Origin: Burkholderiales bacterium RIFCSPHIGHO2_12_FULL_69_20
GTDB lineage: Bacteria; Pseudomonadota; Gammaproteobacteria; Burkholderiales; Burkholderiaceae_C
DNA length: 32,920 nt
NCBI GenBank assembly: GCA_001770815.1
Contig: MESD01000118.1
Location: forward strand, 1-32,920
Reading direction: 5' to 3'
Notes under the pieces: model-generated
Seen by the model: the letters and a program-made list of their open reading frames with translations, nothing else
The model's database searches: none
What the model was told of the DNA's origin: nothing
Position numbers and translations under genes: made by a program
Part shown: piece by piece, positions 6,603-14,501 of the stretch
Layout: each line of letters opens with the position of its first letter
Position numbering within the stretch: the stretch's first letter is position 1

Positions 6603-7037
6603 ATGCGTTTCGTCTATATTGCACTAGTAATTGCAATCTCATTACTCTTTGTTGGTGCAGTCCTTAAGTCATTCGACGAGGTTTGGAATTATTTATTCTA
6701 CGGCACCCCAATTTATGATGAGGCAGCCGGTTTGCTGATTCTGATGTTTGGCTTTTTCAGCGGAGTCATTTCCAAAGATGCGGACAAAGGCTTTGCACAC
6801 ATCGCCACACCATCGTACACGATACTTCAAATATCGCTATCAGTACTGTTCTTCGTCGCTATGGTTGGATCGAGAATTGGTTGGAATCTAGAGGTACCCA
6901 ACTCAAGGATTTTCAATGCAACCTTGATTGCCTCCTTCTACACAGCACTATGGTGTTTGATGATCATTGGGCCATGGAATAACATGAGAGGAAATGATGA
7001 AAAGGAACGGCAAGAGCAAGGGTCCAAGTACCGTTGA
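6603..7037 (+). CDS. Four-helix inner-membrane protein, cassette 4
   Basis: The protein has 144 aa with four hydrophobic segments at about 3-21, 41-56, 71-89 and 104-124, and a charged C-terminal tail (NDEKERQEQGSKYR) that should be cytoplasmic. I recognise no family and no catalytic motif. AAGGA lies 6 nt before the ATG, a good ribosome binding site that supports the start. The gene keeps the AT-rich composition of the array, unlike the IS30 element immediately upstream. The stop is 27 nt before attC4. The IS may have separated the gene from read-through transcription or may supply a promoter; neither can be told from the sequence. Confidence 0.7.
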   Translation: MRFVYIALVIAISLLFVGAVLKSFDEVWNYLFYGTPIYDEAAGLLILMFGFFSGVISKDADKGFAHIATPSYTILQISLSVLFFVAMVGSRIGWNLEVPNSRIFNATLIASFYTALWCLMIIGPWNNMRGNDEKERQEQGSKYR

Positions 7038-7063
7038 GAATTTGAAACGATACAAACATTGAA

Positions 7064-7189
7064 ACTTAACCATTCGCTCAACTGGACCCATTGCGGCATG
7101 CGGCATGCGGCATGCGGCTAGAGGCCCGCCATTTCATTCTGAGCCTTTGGGCACATACCGCAACGGTCCGGCTAGCTCCAACGTCAGGT
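7064..7189 (+). repeat. attC site 4 with internal 7-bp expansion
   Basis: The site runs from ACTTAAC (7064-7070) to GTCAGGT (7183-7189). The left arm carries three consecutive copies of GCGGCAT (7093-7113) where the other sites have one, adding 14 bp without a matching change in the right arm. Both outer cores also deviate (CTTAAC rather than CCTAAC; GTCAGG rather than GTTAGG), but they still complement each other partly. Confidence 0.82.
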
Positions 7190-7195
7190 ATTTGA

Positions 7196-7705
7196 ATGCG
7201 ACACCTCTCGATATCGCCGATAAAATTGGCAATCCTAAGTAGTCTCGCGATGTTTAATGGAGTAACTTCGGCGTGCAGCTGTAGTCCCCCATTAGACCCG
7301 CTACCTAGCGCCAGCCGCGCGGACGCGGTCTTCGTCGCCAAGATCTTGGCGGTACGCACGTCCAAAAGGGGAAGGTTTGATTTGTCAGGCAAACAGGCTA
7401 AAGCAAGTTCAGACAGGCCAAGTGCTGACCATGCTGGCAATGATATTGAAGTTTTGTATGTTATGCAGGAAATCTTCAAGGGTGCTACACGCATCGAGAA
7501 TAATTTGACAACAAAAGAGGAAATTGACGCCTGCGGATATCCGCATTTTGAAGTTGGCAGTGCATTCCTTGTATATGCTAGTCGGAGTGAAAATCGATCG
7601 TTGGTGACGAACATTTGCACTCGGACTAAAAAATTAGTCGAAGCGACGGATGAAATACAATTGCTTCGCAGCAGATACAGTCCAGATATTAGCAATAATA
7701 AATAA
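7196..7705 (+). CDS. Exported TIMP/NTR-like protein, cassette 5
   Basis: The protein has 169 aa. A signal peptide of about 26 residues should be cleaved after A26, exposing C27-S28-C29 at the new N-terminus. An N-terminal Cys-x-Cys is the hallmark of tissue-inhibitor-of-metalloproteinase (netrin-like, NTR) folds. Following text fits bacterial members: 'SRADAVFVAKIL' (40-51), 'VLYVMQEIFKGA' (86-97), 'DACGYPHFEVGSAFLVYA' (111-128) and 'TNICTRTKKLVEA' (138-150). C113 and C141 could pair with C27 and C29. In animals these domains inhibit metalloproteases; the role of bacterial versions is not established. It acts in the periplasm or outside. The ATG is 6 nt after the attC4 core; the ribosome binding site is weak. 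Confidence 0.75.
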   Translation: MRHLSISPIKLAILSSLAMFNGVTSACSCSPPLDPLPSASRADAVFVAKILAVRTSKRGRFDLSGKQAKASSDRPSADHAGNDIEVLYVMQEIFKGATRIENNLTTKEEIDACGYPHFEVGSAFLVYASRSENRSLVTNICTRTKKLVEATDEIQLLRSRYSPDISNNK

Positions 7706-7748
7706 TGGCTTGTTAGCTGTTCTTCGTATCTATTGATGCCAAACACGT

Positions 7749-7830
7749 GCCTAACCAACCGCTCAATCAGAGCCATGGCGGCATGCGGCTAAAGCCCCGC
7801 CATTCCATTCTGAGTCTTTGCCACGTTCGG
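7749..7830 (+). repeat. attC site 5, right half decayed
   Basis: The left core GCCTAAC (7749-7755) and inner blocks (GCGGCATGCGGCTAAAG, CCCGCCATTCCATTCTGAG) match the other sites. After 'TTTGCCAC' the expected CCGCAACGGTCCGG arm and GTTAGGC core are missing; only GTTCGGT is reminiscent. This site closes the array, and the chromosome resumes within about 20 nt. Confidence 0.75.
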
Positions 7831-7851
7831 TCGGGTTGTAAGACCCAAACA

Positions 7852-7880
7852 AAAGAGCCACCCGAAGGTGGCTCTTTCTT
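7852..7880 (-). terminator. Terminator after tRNA-Arg (bidirectional)
   Basis: AAAGAGCCACC (7852-7862) and GGTGGCTCTTT (7867-7877) form an 11-bp perfect stem with a CGAA loop, a very stable tetraloop hairpin. Read on the minus strand it lies about 35 nt after the tRNA 3' end and is followed by TTTTG. Read on the plus strand it is followed by TTTCTT and could stop transcription coming from the cassette array. Confidence 0.85.
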
Positions 7881-7912
7881 AAGGAAAAGACTAGGGTAAA
7901 CACTAATTAGAG

Positions 7913-7987
7913 TGGCGCGGCTAGCAGGAATCGAACCTGCATTTGACCCTTAGGAGGGGCCTGTCTTATCCATTAGACGATAGCCGC
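7913..7987 (-). tRNA. tRNA-Arg, anticodon CCT
   Basis: The gene has 75 nt including an encoded CCA. The acceptor stem GCGGCTA/TAGCCGC pairs perfectly, the T arm is GCAGG-TTCGATT-CCTGC, and the D arm holds AATGGATA in its loop. The anticodon loop CTCCTAA puts CCT at 7954-7952, which reads the AGG codon. The terminator at 7852-7880 lies directly downstream. tRNA-Arg genes are common integration targets for genomic islands, which fits the accessory DNA on its 3' side. Confidence 0.95.
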
Positions 7988-8031
7988 ATCGCTGCTCAAG
8001 TGTAGCCGCGTCAAAGACTGTACATATATAC

Positions 8032-8059
8032 AGTATATTAAAAGCGCAGTGTGTGACAA
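8032..8059 (-). promoter_or_regulatory. Sigma-70 promoter for tRNA-Arg
   Basis: On the minus strand TTGTCA (8059-8054) and TATACT (8037-8032) are separated by 16 nt, each differing from consensus at one position. Transcription would start near 8025, about 38 nt before the mature tRNA end. It is a strong-looking promoter in the correct place and orientation. Confidence 0.6.
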
Positions 8060-8104
8060 ACGAGTGACGATGCTGTGGTAGCGCTTAAAAAGCGTTATGA
8101 ATCA

Positions 8105-8147
8105 ATGCACTACGCAGCCACTGCTATATCCATTGAACTATGGCCGC
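8105..8147 (-). pseudogene. Decayed 5' part of a tRNA (Arg-like)
   Basis: Read on the minus strand from 8147, GCGGCCATAGTTCAATGGATA looks like the acceptor strand and D arm of a tRNA-Arg. The D stem then fails (GTTC against TAGC), the anticodon loop lacks the invariant T33, and no T arm or matching 3' acceptor strand follows. It lies on the same strand as the intact tRNA-Arg, 120-160 nt upstream. It is probably a degenerate tRNA copy rather than a working gene. Confidence 0.5.
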
Positions 8148-8189
8148 CGGGCCCACGAGATTCTCGCATGGGGCCGGCAGCCAACCGGG

Positions 8190-11100
8190 CTACCAACGCC
8201 ACGACCAGATCAGGTCGACCGCGTTCTCGGCGCCCGATTGCGCCCGCAGCGTGAAGCGCTGGGCGATGCGGTAGATCAGTTGCCAGGTGCCGGTGGTGGC
8301 TTGCATGCTGCGTTCGTAGCCCACGTACCAGCGCCGTGACAACTGCTTGCCCAGCGTGACGATGGTGTCGCGTGTCGTGCCCTCGGTCTGGCGCAGCGAG
8401 AAGTCGGTCAGGCCGATCGCGTCGAGCAACTGGTCGGTGGGGCCCGGCGTGTCGCCGGCCAGCAGCGCAAAGGCGGCGCGCTGCAGCAGCGCGGTGTCGG
8501 CGGTGCCCAGGCCGTCGGGGCTGCGGCCCATCACCAGCCACGAGAGCTTGTCGTACTCGGCCATCTCGGGCTCGCTGTAGAGGCGGATGCGCGGGTTGTG
8601 GGCCAGACCGTCGACCAGCACGCCCACCGTCACGTCGAGGTTGGGGCGGATGGCCAGCACGTCCAGGCGCGGGTTGTCGGGCTCGCCGCTGAAGATGAAG
8701 CGTCCGCGGACGATTTCCATCTTCTGGCCATAGGCGGCATAACGCCCATCCTGGGTGCGCACGGTGCCGTTGATCGCCAGCTTGCCGCCGGGGGTGCTGA
8801 GCTGCAGGTCGCCGCGCAGGCCGGTGTCGACACCGCGGCCACGCAAGCGCAGCTGCTCGCCCAGGCCGATCTTGAGGTCGACCTGCGCCTGGCGCAGCAC
8901 CGGCGGCGTGGGGGTGGCGGGCCTGGCGTTGTCGGCGCCGCGGCCGTTGCCGTTGGCGGTGGCAGGGGTGACGCTGTGGGTGACGGTGACGTCGGCGTCC
9001 AGCGCGGGCGCATCGCCGCGGCCGATGTCGAACAGGCCCTCGTCGACCGTGAAGGCGCCGTCCAGGCGCAGCCGCTCGGCGTCCAGGGCCAGGTTGGCCT
9101 GGCCGGTGGCCACCAGCCGACGATCGAGCCGGCCCAGCACGCGGAAGTGGTCGGCCACCAGCCGCAGCGTGGCCCGTGGCTGGGCGCCCAGGGTGGCGCC
9201 GCCGGTCAGGGTGAGCTGGCCGTCACCACCCTTGAAATCGAAGCGCTCGATGCGGGCGTTGTCGCCTTCGAGCACCAGCGCCAGTTCGCCCTCGCTCAGG
9301 CTGACGCCTTGCAGCACGTTGCGCACGCCCAGCCCGCTGCCGCGCATGGCGCCGTTGACCTGGGGCGCTGCCAGCGTGCCGGAGAACTGGGCGATGGTGT
9401 CGAGTGCGCCCGACAGCCGCCAGCCCGGCGGAATCCAGGCGCCCCACACGCCCAGGTCGGCCACCCGGGCCTCCAAAACGCCCTGCAGCGGCGCATGGCC
9501 CGGCGGCCAGTGGCGCTCGGGTGTGGTGCGCAACACCTGCGCGCCGGCCAACGTTCCGACGCGCCGGCCGGCCAGGCCTTGCGCCAGCTGCCACAGCCCG
9601 TCGTGGGCGCTCAGCGCCACCCGCAGGTCGGTCAGCCCCAACGCCCGGGTCTGCCCCAGATCGTCGGTGACGCTGAGGTCGCCGCTGCCACGCTCGAGCA
9701 CGATGTCGGCATCCAGCCGGTCGGCGCTGTGGATCTCGATGCGCCCGCCCAGCGTCAGGTTGCCGCTCCAGCCCATCTCGGGCTGTAGACGCGCCAGCAG
9801 GCGGGCCAGGTCGATGGTTTCCAGCTCGGCGGCCACGTCCAGCCGGCCGGGGTCGGGCTGGGCACCCGGCTTGGCGCCGACCGCGGCCTGCCAGCGCAGT
9901 TCACGCCAGTTCAGCGCCGTGCTCAGCAGTTGCACCCGCCCGGGCGCCAGTTGCAGGGATTGCAGCGCGCCTGTCGGGCCCAGCAGCAATTCACCGGTGA
10001 GACCCTGCGCCGCCAGCCAGGGACGGCTGCCGCCTTGCGCGTCGCGGGCGCCGCCCTGCAGCTGCAGGCCTTGGACGTTGTAGCGACCGGCGCTGCCGGC
10101 GCCGGCGATGGCGCTCTGCCATTGACCGCGGGCCTCGGCTTCCAGCCGGGTGCCACTGCCGGCCGGGCCGAGCAGGTTCTCAGCCCAGGCGGGTGGCCGA
10201 ACCGGGCTGTCGACCAGCAGGCTGATCGCATGCGAGCGCAGCGTGCCGTCGAGCCTGGCCGTCAACTGGTCGATCTGCTGGGTGCCGCTGCGCAGGCCCC
10301 CGGCCTTCAGTCGCACCTGCATCGGATCGTCGAGCTGCTCACCGTGGCGCCAGTCGAGGCTGGCGCTGCGCACCGCCAGGCCCGTCAGCGCCAGCCCCTG
10401 CACCTGCAGCGCCCCCTCGCTGCGCAGCGCCGGCCAACGGCCCTGCGTCTGCACCTCGGCGCTGAGGCTGCCGGCCCGCGGCCAGGCCGCGGCGCTGCCG
10501 GGCGCCAGCGCGTCGAACAGCGGCGCCAGTGGCGCCAGCCTGGCCAGGTCGGAGGCTTTCAACACCGCGTGCCATCGGTCGTCCGCCGGCAGCGCGCCGC
10601 CGCCTTGGCCCTGCAGCGTCAGCCGATTGCCGGCCAGCGTGAGCTGGCCATCCACCTGCGCTGCCGGGCCGGCGCTGTGCAGGCGCAGTTCGCCGGCCAC
10701 GGGCACCCCGGCCAACTGGCTGTCCTGCACGGCGATCGACGCATCGCCGTTCACCGCGGCCAGCAGCCGGTCGATGGCCAGGCTGCCGGACGGCGCTGTG
10801 GGGCCGGCCGGCGCGCGCACCAGCAGGTTGGCCTGCGCCTGCGCCGTCAGCCGATGCGGGCCGCGCCGCCAGGCCGAGCCTTCGGCGCCGGGCCACCACG
10901 GGCGGGGGTCGAAGTGGGCCAGCGCCGCCTGGCCGCGCAGGCGCCAGCCGCCCGCTTCGATCTGGGCCTGGCCACTGAGCCGCGCCAGCGCATCGCCGGC
11001 CCGGGCCTCGGCCTGGGTGATCTTCAAATGGCGCGCGCTGCCGTCGGCCACCAGGCGCAGGCTGACGCTGGGGCGCGACGCGGCCGTGCCGCCGGCCAGC

Positions 11101-12491
11101 CAGCGGCCGGTGAGGGTGCCATCCAGCGCCAGCGTGGGCGGCGCCGCGCCGGCGGTGGCGGGCCCCAGCGGCAGGCCCTGGGCCCGCAATTTCAGCGGCC
11201 CGCCCAGGCTGATCGCCGCCGCACTGCGGTGCAGCCGGGCCGGCAGCAGCTGGTCGATCTGCAGATCCAGCGCCAGGGTGTCGGCCAACCAGCGGCCCTG
11301 GCCGGTGACGCGACCCGCGGCGCCGGCCGCACCGACCGCATTCGCCAGCTGCAGCTCGAACTGGTCGAGCACCAGCCGATCGGTCTGGCGCGGCTCGCCG
11401 CTGGCCTGCAGGCGCAGGCGCTGCACCGGCAGCCGGCCGGTGTCCCAGGCGCCGGGCAGGGCGTTGACCAGCGTGATCACCGCGGTGGCCGGCTGGTCCA
11501 AGCCGTGGGTCTGTATCTCGGCATCACCCGACAGCCGGGTCTGCGGCAGCGCGGCCGACAGGGCTGCCAGGTCCAGCGCCTGGGTCTGCAGCGACAGCGC
11601 GCCCAGCGGCCAGGCCGCAAACGGCAGCAGCGTGGCGCGGGCTTGCAGTGATGGCGGCGCGGCGTCGGCAGGGGCGTCGGCACGCGCCTCGCCAGTCAGG
11701 CGGGCCTCGGCGGCCAGTCGCGCCAGTGGACCGCTGGCCTTGAGCGTGCCCTGCCAGGCCGGCGCCATCGGGCGCCGCGCCTGCAGATCGGCGGTCACCT
11801 CCAGCGGGGCGCCGGTGGCCACGGCCAGGCTGCCGCTGAGCTGAACCGGGCGCGAGGCCTGGTCGCTGCCCGCTTCCAGCGTGAGCGACAGGTCGTCGAT
11901 CCGGTGTTGCAGCCCGGCCTTGGCACCCAGCGAGAGGGCGGCGCGCGCCTGCTGCACCAGGGGCCACTGGTCGATCTGCACCTCGTCGATCTGCAGCTGG
12001 TCGACGCGCAGGTCGATCGGCAGGTGCAGGTCGACCGGCGCCTGCAGTGGCTTGCCCGTGGGCGGCGCGCTGTCGAACTGCAACCGGGCAGCCTGCACCC
12101 GGCCCAGCAGCACGGCGCCCTTCACGCCTGGGCGCGGCAACAGTGCCATGCGACCGCCGTCGACCTGCAGCTGCCACAGCTGCAGCCGACCGGCGTTGCC
12201 GGGCAACTGCCAGTCGAGCTTGGCGATGCGCAGGCTGCCCGTGGCCAGCGTGCCCTGCACACCGCTGGCCTGCAGGCCCGGCACGCGTTGCAGCAGCCAG
12301 GGCAGCACGGCCTCGTGCCGCCAGGCCACCAGGGCCGTGGCGCCCACCACCAGCAGCGCCGCCAGCGTGGTCCACCACAGCGCACGGCCCAGCCGGCGGA
12401 CGGCGCTGCGCCGTGGCCGGGCTGCCGCCGCGGCGCCCGTGACCGCGCTGCGCGTGGGCAGCGGGTCTGGCGAGGGCGGTGCGGCGGCCAT
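8190..12491 (-). CDS. tamB: Translocation and assembly module inner-membrane protein TamB
   Basis: The protein has 1433 aa. A basic N-terminus and one membrane helix (about 38-56, 'WWTTLAALLVVGATALVAW') anchor it in the inner membrane. The long periplasmic part is a repetitive beta-rich, Leu/Gln/Gly-rich region. The C-terminal DUF490/TamB domain includes 'LRGRGVDTGLRGDLQLS', 'VRTQDGRYAAYGQKMEIVRGRFIFSG' and ends 'NAVDLIWSWRW'. TamB is known to span the periplasm, work with TamA in outer-membrane protein insertion and contribute to phospholipid transport to the outer membrane. The ATG at 12491 is chosen because it follows the tamA stop by 2 nt (TGACCATG), a translational-coupling arrangement. 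The length is in the normal range. Confidence 0.93.
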   Translation of the reverse strand: MAAAPPSPDPLPTRSAVTGAAAAARPRRSAVRRLGRALWWTTLAALLVVGATALVAWRHEAVLPWLLQRVPGLQASGVQGTLATGSLRIAKLDWQLPGNAGRLQLWQLQVDGGRMALLPRPGVKGAVLLGRVQAARLQFDSAPPTGKPLQAPVDLHLPIDLRVDQLQIDEVQIDQWPLVQQARAALSLGAKAGLQHRIDDLSLTLEAGSDQASRPVQLSGSLAVATGAPLEVTADLQARRPMAPAWQGTLKASGPLARLAAEARLTGEARADAPADAAPPSLQARATLLPFAAWPLGALSLQTQALDLAALSAALPQTRLSGDAEIQTHGLDQPATAVITLVNALPGAWDTGRLPVQRLRLQASGEPRQTDRLVLDQFELQLANAVGAAGAAGRVTGQGRWLADTLALDLQIDQLLPARLHRSAAAISLGGPLKLRAQGLPLGPATAGAAPPTLALDGTLTGRWLAGGTAASRPSVSLRLVADGSARHLKITQAEARAGDALARLSGQAQIEAGGWRLRGQAALAHFDPRPWWPGAEGSAWRRGPHRLTAQAQANLLVRAPAGPTAPSGSLAIDRLLAAVNGDASIAVQDSQLAGVPVAGELRLHSAGPAAQVDGQLTLAGNRLTLQGQGGGALPADDRWHAVLKASDLARLAPLAPLFDALAPGSAAAWPRAGSLSAEVQTQGRWPALRSEGALQVQGLALTGLAVRSASLDWRHGEQLDDPMQVRLKAGGLRSGTQQIDQLTARLDGTLRSHAISLLVDSPVRPPAWAENLLGPAGSGTRLEAEARGQWQSAIAGAGSAGRYNVQGLQLQGGARDAQGGSRPWLAAQGLTGELLLGPTGALQSLQLAPGRVQLLSTALNWRELRWQAAVGAKPGAQPDPGRLDVAAELETIDLARLLARLQPEMGWSGNLTLGGRIEIHSADRLDADIVLERGSGDLSVTDDLGQTRALGLTDLRVALSAHDGLWQLAQGLAGRRVGTLAGAQVLRTTPERHWPPGHAPLQGVLEARVADLGVWGAWIPPGWRLSGALDTIAQFSGTLAAPQVNGAMRGSGLGVRNVLQGVSLSEGELALVLEGDNARIERFDFKGGDGQLTLTGGATLGAQPRATLRLVADHFRVLGRLDRRLVATGQANLALDAERLRLDGAFTVDEGLFDIGRGDAPALDADVTVTHSVTPATANGNGRGADNARPATPTPPVLRQAQVDLKIGLGEQLRLRGRGVDTGLRGDLQLSTPGGKLAINGTVRTQDGRYAAYGQKMEIVRGRFIFSGEPDNPRLDVLAIRPNLDVTVGVLVDGLAHNPRIRLYSEPEMAEYDKLSWLVMGRSPDGLGTADTALLQRAAFALLAGDTPGPTDQLLDAIGLTDFSLRQTEGTTRDTIVTLGKQLSRRWYVGYERSMQATTGTWQLIYRIAQRFTLRAQSGAENAVDLIWSWRW

Positions 12492-12493
12492 GG

Positions 12494-14488
12494 TCAGAAC
12501 GCGATGCCCACGGACAGGTGCAGCCGCAGCTTCTTCAGCTCGTCGGCCCAGGCCAGATCGGCGCGCAGCGGGCCGATCGGGCTGCGCCAGCGCAGGCCCA
12601 CGCCGTAGCCCAGCGCCGGCTTGAAGTCGCGCCAGTGGGTCACCGCCCGCCCGGCGTCGATGAACAGCGCGCCCCACACCGACGGCATCGAGGCCAGGAT
12701 GGGCCGCGCCACCTCCACGCTGGCGGTCAACACGTTCAGGCCGCTGACCGTGCCGCCGGCCTCGTCGACCGGGGTCAGCGAGCGGTAGGCATAACCGCGC
12801 ACCGAGTCGTCGCCACCGGCACGAAAGCCCAGCGCATCGGGCACCACCACGGCGTCGCGCTTGATGATCTGGCCGGCTTCCAGGCGGGCCTGGCCATACC
12901 AGTTCTGGCCCAGTGGCAGGTAGCCGGTGAAGCGGCCGTGCAGGCGGGCGAACGGGCCATCCGGCACACCGGGGTGGCGGGCCTGGCCGGCGCCGCCTTG
13001 CAGCGCCAGCGTGATGCCGCGGGTGGGCAGCAGCACGCTGTCGAGATCACGCCAGACCAGGTGCAGGTTGGCGCTCAGCGCGGTGGCGGTGCTGGCCGCT
13101 GCCGACGACGACAGCACCACGGCCGCGCCCGGCAGCTCGGCCTGCCGCGAGCGCAGCAGTTCCAGGAAATACAGCCGCTCCAGCCGCGGTGTGTCCTGGG
13201 TGCGGCCCAGGCGCAGCCGCTGCGACAGCACCACGTCGGTGTCGCTGCGCAGCCGGTCGATCTGCACGCCCAGCAGGTTGCGGTAGAAGCCGGCACCGGG
13301 GTGGGTCTGGAAGTCGCCCGCCCAGCTCTGGCTGTCGCGGGCCCATTCGAGCTTGTTGTAGGCCACCACTGGCCAATCGAACGGGCGGCGGTGCAGGTGC
13401 TCCAGCGTCACCCGGGGGCCGGTGTTGGCGCTGACGCCCACGCCCACCGTGGCCTGTTGCAGTGGCAGTTCGGTCAGGCGCACGCGCACCGGCGTTTGCG
13501 CGGCACCGGCCGGGTCGGGCTCGAAGCCGACGCTGATCGACTGGAACAACAGCGTCTTCTGCAGCCGGTCCTGGTAGGCCAGCAGCCGCTCTTCGGTCAG
13601 CGCCGCGCCCTCGCCGAAGCCCGCGAGATGCCTGACCATGGCCTCGTCATGGCGCTGCAGTCCGGTCACCACCACCGGGCCGGCGCCAAACAGCGGGCCG
13701 CTGTCGAGCACCACCATCAGCCTGGCGGTCTGGGTGCTGGCATCGATGGCCGCACTGCTGCCGCTGAGGGTGGCGGCGGCATAACCGGCACTGCGCAGCC
13801 GGGTGAGCAGTTGCTGCTTGCTGGCTGCCCAGTCGGCGTTGCGGAACACCTGCCCCGGGCGCAGCGCGCCGACGGTCTGCAGCGTCTGCTGCAGCGCCAG
13901 CGCATCGGCATCGCCCACGCTGGCGCGCCGGGCCAGTGCGCCTTCGGTCTCCACCCGCCGCTCGGTCACCCGGGTGGGCGGGCCAGGCTGTACCTGCAGG
14001 CGCACACGCGCGGGGGTCAGGGCCGACGCCTGGCTGGCACGTGGCTGGCTGGCCGTGCTGGTGGCGCTGCGGCCATCGTTCTCGCGCTGCACGCTGACCT
14101 GGGCGTCGAAGTAGCCCTCGGTCTGCAGCAACTCGCGCGCCTGCGACGGGGCGGCGGCGATCAGGCGGTTCAATTCACCATTGCCCAGGCGCTCATTGGC
14201 GGGCAATTGCTGCAGCCGCGCCAGATCCAGGTGGCGCTCCAGCAGGTTGCGCAGCGGCGTGGGCGCGTCTACCGTCAGGATCAGGGCCGCGCGGGTGGTG
14301 GATGGCAGCGACGCATCGGCGTCGGCGCCGGCGGCGGTGGGGGGCTGGATCAGCGCGCAGCCACCGCCCAGCAGCAATGCACCGGCGGCGGTGTACACGG
14401 CCAGGGCCCGTGTGATCCCGCGCAACTTGCCCACTTCAGCGGCCCGCCCGGTGGCGGTGCGCCAGCCTCGACGCCCAGGCGCCGTCAT
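12494..14488 (-). CDS. tamA: Outer-membrane translocation and assembly protein TamA (Omp85 family)
   Basis: The protein has 664 aa from the ATG at 14488. A hydrophobic export segment ('ALAVYTAAGALLLGGGCAL') is followed by POTRA-type repeats in the periplasm ('RNLLERHLDLARLQQL...LLQTEGYFDAQVSV'). The C-terminal Omp85 barrel has 'FRAGGDDSVRGYAYRSL', 'ALFIDAGRAV', 'GYGVGLRWRSPIGPLRADLAWA' and a terminal Phe. The N-terminal region before the export segment is long, so a GTG near 14425 could be the true start. The gene follows the VWA gene closely and overlaps none of tamB. Together TamA and TamB form the TAM complex. A C in the lipobox-like 'LGGGC' might even suggest lipidation, but that is uncertain. 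Confidence 0.9.
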   Translation of the reverse strand: MTAPGRRGWRTATGRAAEVGKLRGITRALAVYTAAGALLLGGGCALIQPPTAAGADADASLPSTTRAALILTVDAPTPLRNLLERHLDLARLQQLPANERLGNGELNRLIAAAPSQARELLQTEGYFDAQVSVQRENDGRSATSTASQPRASQASALTPARVRLQVQPGPPTRVTERRVETEGALARRASVGDADALALQQTLQTVGALRPGQVFRNADWAASKQQLLTRLRSAGYAAATLSGSSAAIDASTQTARLMVVLDSGPLFGAGPVVVTGLQRHDEAMVRHLAGFGEGAALTEERLLAYQDRLQKTLLFQSISVGFEPDPAGAAQTPVRVRLTELPLQQATVGVGVSANTGPRVTLEHLHRRPFDWPVVAYNKLEWARDSQSWAGDFQTHPGAGFYRNLLGVQIDRLRSDTDVVLSQRLRLGRTQDTPRLERLYFLELLRSRQAELPGAAVVLSSSAAASTATALSANLHLVWRDLDSVLLPTRGITLALQGGAGQARHPGVPDGPFARLHGRFTGYLPLGQNWYGQARLEAGQIIKRDAVVVPDALGFRAGGDDSVRGYAYRSLTPVDEAGGTVSGLNVLTASVEVARPILASMPSVWGALFIDAGRAVTHWRDFKPALGYGVGLRWRSPIGPLRADLAWADELKKLRLHLSVGIAF

Positions 14489-14501
14489 GCCGGGCAACCA
14501 T

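Larger units (their letters stand above)
3248..7830 (+). mobile_element. Integron cassette array (five cassettes), no intI visible
   Basis: Five gene-attC units follow one another in the same orientation, bounded on the left by the attI-like core and on the right by a decayed attC. The attC sites share the same backbone (CGGACCCATT, GCGGCATGCGGC, CCGCAACGGTCCGG and TAGCTCAAAC blocks), the homogeneity typical of sedentary chromosomal integrons. All cassette genes are on the plus strand, and their base and codon use is clearly more AT-rich than the core genes after 8190. No integron integrase is found in the window, so the region fits an integrase-less attC cluster with a possible attI remnant. 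Confidence 0.85.

Noticed and set aside
3961-7830. CRISPR array
   Set aside because: The repeated units are about 110 bp, palindromic and separated by genes of 300-1800 bp with GTTAGGC cores; they are attC sites, not CRISPR repeats.
8150-8175. Terminator after tamB
   Set aside because: GGCCC and CGAG arms can form an interrupted hairpin, but there is no T-run and it abuts the decayed tRNA sequence, so I do not call it a terminator.
9930-11844. Long plus-strand open frames antisense to tamB (over 560 codons)
   Set aside because: They are composed of Arg, Ala, Gln, Pro and Gly runs with no domain, and arise because GC-rich third positions in tamB remove stops on the other strand.
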